DNA of 64,000 nt from contig NZ_CP099959.1 in assembly GCF_040409815.1 (NCBI RefSeq), positions 248,001 to 312,000 of the forward strand. The letters run 5' to 3'. The DNA comes from Polynucleobacter sp. UK-FUSCHL-C3. GTDB lineage: Bacteria > Pseudomonadota > Gammaproteobacteria > Burkholderiales > Burkholderiaceae. Position 1 is the stretch's first letter. Each line of letters starts with the position of its first letter. The notes under the pieces were generated by a model. The model was not told the origin of the DNA, searched no databases, and saw only the letters and a list, made by a program, of their open reading frames with translations. Positions 57,653-64,000 of the stretch are shown here, piece by piece. The position numbers were made by a program, and so were the translations under genes.

Positions 57653-58598
57653 AGTACGGTCCTCCTAATTTAGGTAGATTGTATTAGTCAATTACTAGCC
57701 TTTGCATTATTGTAGTTCTCGATTGCATAACATTCGGTGGGGCATCTTTCCCCAAATCGACTTTTCGGCCTGTATCTCAATCAAATATTTACGCACAGTC
57801 ATAGGCATTTCCCGTTCTCGCCGATATATGGTGCGCTTAATCAACCCCGGTATGCCTGCAATGCAAGTACCTGACTAAAAGTAAGACCATTGAATTAGGG
57901 GTGCCGGTTAAGTAAGGTAGAGCATCACTCGATAGTGACGTGAGCCTGCCAATGGCCATCCTCATACTACATCAGACTTAGATCGTCGCAAAAAAAGGTC
58001 TAGCTACACAAATGGCGCATGGTGCGTAATAACCCCAACGGCTGCAATTGTTGCTGACTGTTGAAGATGGAGCTAAGCTCTTAATTTTACTTCATCCAGA
58101 TCCAAGCCAGTTGACGATTTGATGTTTTCTTTATTTAATAATGTAGCCATCGCCGTAATTGACTGCTTTGGTTCCGGCGAGCATAGTGGCGCCTAGTTGG
58201 TATCAAGCTGATTAGCCTTTGGATCGAAATTGGATTCGATTGCTTGAGGCGTAGTCTGCAGTTGAGAATGCGGTAGTGACTCTGAGGCCCCTAAATCATC
58301 TTGCATATGAAGCAGTGCAGGTCTTTGGTGCACGATCTCTTTTCCAGTAGCTCTTTGAGTTCAAGGATGCGTTAATCTGTAGATTTTTTCATACTACACT
58401 CCCCCGAATGTCTTTGATCAGGAAGCGCCGGCTATTTTTTGACTGGCATCATGAAGAAAACTTTGTGGATTGCGATATGGCGTACTTTGATACGGAACCT
58501 TCTCGGGCACAGGCTCTTGAAAATCCATTTCCCCCCAAAGTGCTTAGAGTGTGTGCGGCAAAGTGCAAACCATGTGACTGGTTTACACCATTAATTCT
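57653..58598. other. Gene-poor, apparently decayed region
   Basis: About 950 bp without a plausible intact gene. Short open pieces occur on both strands (for example minus strand near 57745-57880 with TIYRREREMPMTVRKYL, and near 58100-58220 with NYGDGYII and NIKSSTGLDLDEVKL in shifted frames). They read like broken coding remnants, but no family can be named with confidence. It lies between the end of the sugar locus and a tRNA-Lys gene. Confidence 0.5.
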
Positions 58599-58674
58599 TG
58601 GTAGGACGGGCGAGATTCGAACTCGCGACCAACGGATTAAAAGTCCGCTGCTCTACCGACTGAGCTACCGTCCC
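58599..58674 (-). tRNA. tRNA-Lys (anticodon TTT)
   Basis: 76 nt including the encoded CCA. Acceptor GGGACGG pairs with CCGTCCT (one G-U pair). D-arm AGCTCAGTCGGTAGAGC, anticodon stem-loop GCGGACTTTTAATCCGT with TTT, and T-arm CGCGAGTTCGAATCTCG are all present. An open reading frame on the other strand over the same bases is not a gene. Confidence 0.96.
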
Positions 58675-58829
58675 ATTTTCATGGTGCTGCCAAAAATGAT
58701 CCAAGGGCTTATTGGATTGTTTGCTGTCAAAAAGAGACTTTTTGTAATATTAAGTCCAGCAAACCCCAAATTATAGCAAGATGTAGAACCCCCTCCCCTA
58801 AGCTCTTTTTAGGAGTCTAGGAATCTCTA

Positions 58830-60203
58830 TTAGCCACGCCTTGCTACGGGGGGATTCTTAGAAAAATAGTCCTTAATGCCCGCTAGGATGGCTTCGGCAA
58901 TCCTCTCTTGGTAACCCTCGTCATTAAGCCTTTTTTCTTCTTGGGGATTGCTGATAAATGCTGTTTCTATGAGGATGGAAGGTATATCTGGGGCTTTGAG
59001 GACCGCAAAGCCAGCCTGCTCGACCTTATTCTTGTGTAAGGGGGCAAAATCACCAATGTTGCGCAGTACAGAGTTGCCTACCCGTAGAGAATCATTAATC
59101 TGGGCAGTGGTCGACATATCCAGGAGCAGGTGAGCAACCTGCTTGTCCTTGACCTTGATGTTGATACCTCCAATTAAGTCTGAGGAATTCTCTTTATTGG
59201 CCATCCAGCGCGCCGTTGAACTCGTTGCTCCCTGTTGCGAGAGGGCAAAGACCGATGCCCCCCTGGCATGGGGCTGAATGAAAGCATCGGCATGAATCGA
59301 GATAAAGAGATCAGCCTCCACTTGGCGGGCTTTGGAGACCCGACGGTGCAGTGGTACAAAGTAATCACCCTCGCGGGTTAGAAACGGGCGCATTGACGCT
59401 TCTTGATCGATCTTGCTCTTTAGGCGTTTAGCAATGGACAAAACAATATTTTTCTCATAAGAACCTCGGGCACCAATCGCTCCCGGATCTTCACCGCCAT
59501 GACCGGGGTCTAGTGCAATGGTCACAAGGCGTTTAAACGGAATGCGCTGTTGGGCTCCCGATAGATCATTTGCTTTGCCAGCGCTGGCTTGAGGCACAGA
59601 GGGCTTGATCCCCTTTTCAGATTTAAGCTCAGGAAGGTTGCCTGACTTAGCAAAAGCAGCAATGGGGTCATCATCCTTCTTACCCTGTGCCTCGAGCAAC
59701 AATTTCTCTTTCTTGGCACTCTCCTTGACCAACTGCATGAGAGGGTCTGTGGGATTGGTGGGGTAGAGATCAAACACCAAGCGGTATTGGTATTCCGCGA
59801 CGGGGTCTAAGGAAAAGAGTTGGGGCTTTACAGCCTCTTTGAGATCAAAGACTAAGCGTACCACCGTCGGTTGAAACTGCCCAACCCGAATTTGGGACAC
59901 ATAGGGATCATTGGGTTTGACCTTGGCCACCAGATCTTTCAGGGTGGGGTTGAGCTGCAGACCCTCAATATCCACTACCAAGCGATCGGGCCCCGTTAAG
60001 AGTTGATGGCTAATAGGTAAGACTTGATCAGACTCTAAGGCAATGCGGGTGTATTCTTCCGAAGGCCAAATGCGCACGCCAATTAACTTCGCGCTAGTGT
60101 TGGCGCCTACTAACTCACTCTCGGTCAGTAATAAAACGAGCACCCCCAAAGACCCCATAGACTTCAGACCGTGCTCTAGGACTAAGCGGCGTTTTGGATC
60201 CAT
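58830..60203 (-). CDS. amiC: N-acetylmuramoyl-L-alanine amidase (AmiC-like) with AMIN domain
   Basis: 457 residues. The N-terminus (KRRLVLEHGLKSMGSLGVLVLLL) has a twin-arginine and hydrophobic segment, a possible Tat signal as in E. coli AmiC. AMIN domain at about residues 35-150 (KLIGVRIWPSEEYTRIALES...VSQIRVGQFQPTVVRLVFDL), a linker, then the amidase_3 zinc domain: IALDPGHGGEDPGAIGARG, RPFLTREGDYFVPLHRRVSKAR, FISIHADAF and PSILIETAFISNPQEE. It cleaves septal peptidoglycan. Located just before tsaE. Confidence 0.93.
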   Translation of the reverse strand: MDPKRRLVLEHGLKSMGSLGVLVLLLTESELVGANTSAKLIGVRIWPSEEYTRIALESDQVLPISHQLLTGPDRLVVDIEGLQLNPTLKDLVAKVKPNDPYVSQIRVGQFQPTVVRLVFDLKEAVKPQLFSLDPVAEYQYRLVFDLYPTNPTDPLMQLVKESAKKEKLLLEAQGKKDDDPIAAFAKSGNLPELKSEKGIKPSVPQASAGKANDLSGAQQRIPFKRLVTIALDPGHGGEDPGAIGARGSYEKNIVLSIAKRLKSKIDQEASMRPFLTREGDYFVPLHRRVSKARQVEADLFISIHADAFIQPHARGASVFALSQQGATSSTARWMANKENSSDLIGGINIKVKDKQVAHLLLDMSTTAQINDSLRVGNSVLRNIGDFAPLHKNKVEQAGFAVLKAPDIPSILIETAFISNPQEEKRLNDEGYQERIAEAILAGIKDYFSKNPPVARRG

Positions 60204-60226
60204 GGATATTGATAAAGACTCTAGAA

Positions 60227-60841
60227 CTAATTGAGGGTTGTAGTCTTGGAGACTAGATTGTTCAGGAGCTCTAGACCAATAGAGGTATTGGCATGAAATG
60301 CAATCAGGCGCTCATACTCTTTGTGATGATCGAGGGGGTCGCTTGCTTTAATCCTAATACTAAGATCCATTAACGGTAGAGTATTGTCTGCTTTCTCGGA
60401 CCACTCGACGATGCAAATCGTGGGCTCATGACTAGTGAAGTGTTCTTGTAAGCCTGCCTCGGTCCATTCAGATGGCGATTGCATGCGATAGAAATCAAAA
60501 TGATAGAGTTGGATGGGGTATTGATTGATCTGCAAAATATGGGGCTCACATAAACTATAGGTAGGACTCTTCACCTTACCGGTGTAGCCCAGTTCCTTCA
60601 AGAGATAACGTACTGCTGTGGTCTTCCCAGAGCCTAAATCACCCTGCAGACTGATATAAAGGTGGGCCGATGCAGGGCTTTGGCTTACTTGCGAATTCAT
60701 GGAAGTGGAGAGTGCCTGGGCTAGTGCTTGAACTAAGGCGGCAGTAGCGGCTTCATCGTTACAATGAAGTTCATAGAAGGAGTTTTTATTTAATTGCTCA
60801 GCTGGGTTGCCAGTCAGCTTACTGGTGGGCGAAGTACTCAC
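60227..60841 (-). CDS. tsaE: tRNA threonylcarbamoyladenosine biosynthesis protein TsaE
   Basis: 204 residues. Walker A LQGDLGSGKTTAVRYLLKELG, VKSPTYSLCEPH, YHFDFYRMQSPSEWTEAGLQEHF and IVEWSEKAD. ATPase of the TsaBDE complex for t6A37 in tRNAs. It has an N-terminal extension (about 15 residues) compared with minimal homologues. Partnered with amiC, as in many gamma and betaproteobacteria. Divergent from queG. Confidence 0.94.
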   Translation of the reverse strand: MSTSPTSKLTGNPAEQLNKNSFYELHCNDEAATAALVQALAQALSTSMNSQVSQSPASAHLYISLQGDLGSGKTTAVRYLLKELGYTGKVKSPTYSLCEPHILQINQYPIQLYHFDFYRMQSPSEWTEAGLQEHFTSHEPTICIVEWSEKADNTLPLMDLSIRIKASDPLDHHKEYERLIAFHANTSIGLELLNNLVSKTTTLN

Positions 60842-60903
60842 ATCAAGCCTTTATAGTGAAGATTAAATAAAGTATTTTAGACAGGACATTTCTCTCAATT
60901 TAT

Positions 60904-62049
60904 ATGCATTCTCAGGCATTTTCATCTGAATTGCACAACCAATTGGAAGGCATTCGGAGCTGGTTGGATATCCGAGCCTATGAGTTGGGCTTTGGCCAAT
61001 TACGGATTAGCGATACCGATGTGAGCGAGGCAGTTCCTAAGCTTGCAAGTTGGTTGGCAGAAGGTCGTCACGGTGAGATGGGCTATATGGAGCGCCATGC
61101 CAGTTTGCGCGCACAACCTGAGCAGTTACAAGCAGGCGCCATTCGCTCGATCTGCGTGACCATGCCCTATTTACCCCAAAACTCTTCGAAAACAATAGAA
61201 GAGCAGTTTTCTGCAGAGTTAGCTCGTCTAGAACAGTCCCAGGAAGCAGTGATTTCTCTCTATGCCCGGGGCCGTGATTACCACAAGATCTTAAGAGCGA
61301 AGCTACAAATCTTAGTCACTGAACTCGAGGAAAAGATCGCGCACTTGCAATCGAATGAGGGTGGATTGCAATACCGCGTGTTTACCGATTCTGCTCCGAT
61401 CATGGAAGTAGAGCTAGCCAGAAAAGCAGGTCTTGGTTGGCGAGGTAAACATACTTTGCTGCTACACCGCGAGTTTGGCTCCTTCTTTTTCTTGGGGGAG
61501 ATTCTGATTAATCTACCCCTGGCAGTGGATGAGCCCGTGGAGCCCCATTGCGGCTCTTGTCAGGCTTGTATCGATATTTGCCCCACTCAGGCTATTACCG
61601 CCCCATACGCATTGGATGCAAGGCGCTGTATTTCCTATCTGACGATTGAACATCCTGGATCGATACCGGTGGAGTTTCGAAGAGCAATTGGCAATCGTGT
61701 GTATGGATGCGATGATTGCCAATTGGTCTGTCCATGGAATAAATATGCCCAGCATACGAGCGTGCCGGATTTTGCGGAGCGCCATCAGCTAGGCAGCTCT
61801 ACTCTTTTAGAGCTGTGGTCATGGAGTGAAATGCACTTTAATCAGCGCCATGAGGGTAGTGCGATTCGGCGTATTGGCTACTCACGCTGGCGTCGCAATC
61901 TAGCGATTGCTCTGGGAAATACGCTTGCCTCTGATCTGGATATACAGAGTAAAGAAGATATTACGAATCAGTTGCGGGATGGATTGCAAAACGCAGACCT
62001 GCTAGTTACAGAACATATCACTTGGGCTTTGGAGCAGTCTCAGCGCTAA
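60904..62049 (+). CDS. queG: Epoxyqueuosine reductase
   Basis: 381 residues. It makes queuosine in tRNA from epoxyqueuosine with cobalamin and two [4Fe-4S] clusters. DIRAYELGFGQLRISD, GEMGYMERHASLRAQPEQL, YARGRDYHKILRAKL, DSAPIMEVELARKAGLGWRGKHTLLLH, then CGSCQACIDICPTQAI and GCDDCQLVCPWNK. Divergent from tsaE with a short intergenic gap. Confidence 0.96.
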   Translation: MHSQAFSSELHNQLEGIRSWLDIRAYELGFGQLRISDTDVSEAVPKLASWLAEGRHGEMGYMERHASLRAQPEQLQAGAIRSICVTMPYLPQNSSKTIEEQFSAELARLEQSQEAVISLYARGRDYHKILRAKLQILVTELEEKIAHLQSNEGGLQYRVFTDSAPIMEVELARKAGLGWRGKHTLLLHREFGSFFFLGEILINLPLAVDEPVEPHCGSCQACIDICPTQAITAPYALDARRCISYLTIEHPGSIPVEFRRAIGNRVYGCDDCQLVCPWNKYAQHTSVPDFAERHQLGSSTLLELWSWSEMHFNQRHEGSAIRRIGYSRWRRNLAIALGNTLASDLDIQSKEDITNQLRDGLQNADLLVTEHITWALEQSQR

Positions 62050-62129
62050 GCAAGTAACCCCACAAGTAGACAAATGAGCATGACCTCCTTTACGAGGCTC
62101 GTATTCCTCTAAAATAAGCTTTATCTTCT

Positions 62130-62912
62130 ATGAGTATTTCCGATCCATCTCCAGACCCTTCTTCAGATAATCTGGAGAGGGTGAGTCCGCGCTTTCAGGA
62201 TCGCAAAGATGCCTTCTGGAGTGGGGTGCGCGATGGTCGTGGGGCCCCAGCCATGGTGCTTTTTGCTGGAATGGTGGGCTTTGGGGCGATGGGGCGTACC
62301 AATGGCTTTGATCTCTGGTTTACGACAGCCACGAGTTTTTTGATGTTTGCCCTTCCTGGGCAGATTGTGATGCTCGAGATGATTTTGCTGGGTGCCTCAT
62401 CGGTCACAATTGCTCTAGCTACATCTCTGACTGCAACGCGTTTTGTGACCATGACCGCGACCCTCTTCCCGCTCTTGCACGAGCGTGATCGCAATAAACA
62501 ACTGTATGCCAAGGTGCATTTACTTGCCATGACCGCATGGGCCGTTTCTTTAAAAGAGTTTCAGACAATTGAGCCTAAGCATCGCTTGAGCTATTTTGTT
62601 GGTTTGGGTATTTTGTGTTGGTTGATTTCTGTACCGGGGACTATTGTCGGGTTCTTGATTGCGGGTAGTGTACCCATGCCCATTACCTTGGGCTTGATAT
62701 TTATAAACCCACTATTTTTCTTACTTACCTTTACCGAGATCAAGGTGGCAGGCTACCGCCTAGCTATTTTCATGGGCTGTATTGCTGGTCCGATTTTTTA
62801 TTTGATTGATCGCGACACTAGTTTGTTAACCGCCGGACTCGTTGGTGGCACGCTGGCGTATTGGGTTGATCGCAAATGGATTAGGCGCTATGACCAAAAG
62901 AGGTCTGCATGA
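62130..62912 (+). CDS. azlC: AzlC-family branched-chain amino acid exporter, large subunit
   Basis: 260 residues. FWSGVRDGRGAPAMVLFAGMVGFGAMGRTNGFDLWFTTATSFLMFALPGQIVM is the AzlC start; about seven membrane helices. With AzlD it exports branched-chain amino acids (or related). The stop overlaps azlD by 4 nt (ATGA). Confidence 0.9.
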   Translation: MSISDPSPDPSSDNLERVSPRFQDRKDAFWSGVRDGRGAPAMVLFAGMVGFGAMGRTNGFDLWFTTATSFLMFALPGQIVMLEMILLGASSVTIALATSLTATRFVTMTATLFPLLHERDRNKQLYAKVHLLAMTAWAVSLKEFQTIEPKHRLSYFVGLGILCWLISVPGTIVGFLIAGSVPMPITLGLIFINPLFFLLTFTEIKVAGYRLAIFMGCIAGPIFYLIDRDTSLLTAGLVGGTLAYWVDRKWIRRYDQKRSA

Positions 62913-63289
62913 CTATCCTCGATTCTCTCTATCAAAATCTAGATACAGCCTTTGTCTTCAAACAAGGTTGGGAAGCATGGCTCGCTCTAATGGCTGCTTC
63001 TCTGGGTACCTATATATGTAGAGCCATTGGTGTGAAACTCTCGGGTCAAGTGAACCAAGATAGTGAGTTCTTTCGCTGGCTCTCGGCGGTTACCTATGCG
63101 ATGGTGGCAGCACTCACAATTCGTCTTATCTTTTTACCCATCGGCCTACTATCAACCGTGCCGCTCTACCTAAGAGTATTGCTATGTCTTCTAGCGCTGG
63201 GAGTAATGATCTGTAACCCCAGCCGACGCTTGGTGCCTGCATTGCTAACTGGAACGCTCTTGATGGTGACGATCGGAATTTTTCTCTAG
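62909..63289 (+). CDS. azlD: AzlD-family branched-chain amino acid exporter, small subunit
   Basis: 126 residues with about four membrane helices. The motif LMAASLGTYICRAIGVKLSG and FRWLSAVTYAMVAALTIRLIFLP fit AzlD. Works with AzlC. Normal length. Confidence 0.88.
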   Translation: MTILDSLYQNLDTAFVFKQGWEAWLALMAASLGTYICRAIGVKLSGQVNQDSEFFRWLSAVTYAMVAALTIRLIFLPIGLLSTVPLYLRVLLCLLALGVMICNPSRRLVPALLTGTLLMVTIGIFL

Positions 63290-63322
63290 TAAAAAAACAA
63301 TATTCGTTTTATGTGCCACATC

Positions 63323-64000
63323 TCAGCTATCTAGGTGGCCTTCTAAAACTCTGACAATATGTAACACATCTCGCTGTGTTCCATCCGCAATTTGGTGACG
63401 ACAGCTCGTGCCATCGGCCACCACAAGCGCATCAGGATGCTTGCGGATGGTTGGTAATAAACTGAGCTCTGCCATTTGCTTGGATGCCTCAATGTGTTCA
63501 ACTTCATAACCAAAGCTACCAGCCATCCCGCAACAGGACGATTCAATGAGTTGTGGATTGGCATTCGGAATTAGCCTAAGAAGCTCTAATGCGGGGCTGA
63601 CAGCAGCAAAGGCTTTTTGATGACAATGCCCATGAACCAGTATTGGTTGAGCCGATTCTTTAAAGCGTGGGGTAAAGCGTCCAGCTTTTTGTTCTTTGGC
63701 CAAAAACTCTTCGAGCAACTGCGCTTGCTGGCTTACCAGTTCTGCCTTTGGCCCTAAGCCCATTTGCAAGGCTTCATCGCGTAATGTAAATAAGCAGGAG
63801 GGCTCTAGACCAACAATCGCGATCCCTTGCTCAGCATACGGCGCTAAATGCCCAATGAGAGCTGCAAGTCGAGACTTTGCTTCATCCACCATGCCAGCGG
63901 CAAGATAAGTGCGACCACAGCAAAACGGATTTGGATTGCTTGTACTAGAGGATGGTCTGGCTACATGCACTATGTATCCGGACTTATGCAACACGGAGAG
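63323..64000 (-). CDS. Fe-S/FAD oxidoreductase, C-terminal part (cut by window edge)
   Basis: 226 residues seen, open to the window edge. Two CCG-type half-cluster blocks: FCCGRTYLAAGMVDEAK and HGHCHQKAF...SSCCGMAGSFGYEVEH. This is the C-terminal iron-sulfur half of a large FAD-linked oxidoreductase (YdiJ/D-2-hydroxyacid dehydrogenase type), or of a GlpC/GlcF-type subunit. The N-terminal FAD or ferredoxin domains lie outside, so the exact enzyme cannot be named. Confidence 0.82.
   Translation of the reverse strand, partial: LSVLHKSGYIVHVARPSSSTSNPNPFCCGRTYLAAGMVDEAKSRLAALIGHLAPYAEQGIAIVGLEPSCLFTLRDEALQMGLGPKAELVSQQAQLLEEFLAKEQKAGRFTPRFKESAQPILVHGHCHQKAFAAVSPALELLRLIPNANPQLIESSCCGMAGSFGYEVEHIEASKQMAELSLLPTIRKHPDALVVADGTSCRHQIADGTQRDVLHIVRVLEGHLDS

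Noticed and set aside
57740..57880. AlpA-like excisionase on the minus strand (TIYRREREMP)
   Set aside because: Only a few residues match and the frame is broken; too weak to name.
58408..58776. 122-residue open frame on the plus strand
   Set aside because: It runs straight through the tRNA-Lys gene and part of the decayed region; the residues over the tRNA are simply its antisense. No family resemblance.
58790..58829. Terminator after the amidase gene
   Set aside because: CCTAA/TTAGG can pair but there is no T-run in the right direction.

Overview
The window looks like the chromosome of a small-genome betaproteobacterium (order Burkholderiales). Polynucleobacter or a close relative is the best guess. 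This rests on the overall look of the proteins, the tight gene spacing, the order exbB-exbD-lpxK-Trm112-like-kdsB-adk, and sugar genes that resemble Bordetella wlb/wbm genes. The genus is an inference; no search was run.

Layout. 1-16.6 kb is mostly housekeeping: the tolQ-tolR-tolA envelope operon (minus; tolA is cut by the window edge); glyA and nrdR (plus); a small HigB/HigA-type toxin-antitoxin pair inserted between nrdR and adk; the minus-strand exbB-exbD-lpxK-Trm112-like-kdsB-adk block; xseA; murB; yajQ-xerD-plsY-MAPEG-folE; a Tat-exported HiPIP behind a near-perfect Fur box, facing rubrerythrin across a shared terminator; and pyrR-pyrB.

16.6-57.7 kb is a large surface-polysaccharide (O-antigen-type) locus. 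The first part (16.7-28.9 kb) holds scattered glycosyltransferases on both strands, a MycE-like methyltransferase, galE, an O-antigen ligase/polymerase-family membrane protein, a complete dTDP-L-rhamnose set (rfbB-D-A-C) and a heptosyltransferase. The second part (29.3-57.7 kb) is one long plus-strand run. It starts with a complete UDP-diacetamido-uronic-acid pathway (TviB-type dehydrogenase, wlbA, wlbB, wlbC, wlbD). Then come SDRs resembling Bordetella WbmG, WbmH and WbmF, an acyltransferase, another SDR, an AsnB-type amidotransferase, and a module of unknown product (methyltransferase, SDR, deacetylase, GNAT, WbqC). Next are a glycosyltransferase, two Wzt-like ATPases with one Wzm-like permease, a methyltransferase, two paralogous glycosyltransferases flanking a second AsnB-type protein, a Wzx-type flippase and a WecA/WbpL-type initiating transferase. 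Together these could make lipid-linked glycans rich in rhamnose and diamino-uronic acids or uronamides, and export and attach them to lipid A-core.

57.7-58.6 kb is gene-poor and looks decayed. It ends at a tRNA-Lys(TTT) gene, a plausible border of the variable locus. 58.8-64 kb returns to housekeeping: an amiC-like amidase, tsaE, queG, azlC-azlD and the C-terminal part of an Fe-S oxidoreductase that runs off the edge.

Most notable points: the tandem pair of different Wzt-like ATPases with a single permease; the duplicated glycosyltransferase/AsnB block with a leftover 3' tail of a third copy; two apparently intact membrane-protein genes with no ATG/GTG/TTG codon where their proteins should begin; and the uncharacterised SDR-deacetylase-GNAT-WbqC module.
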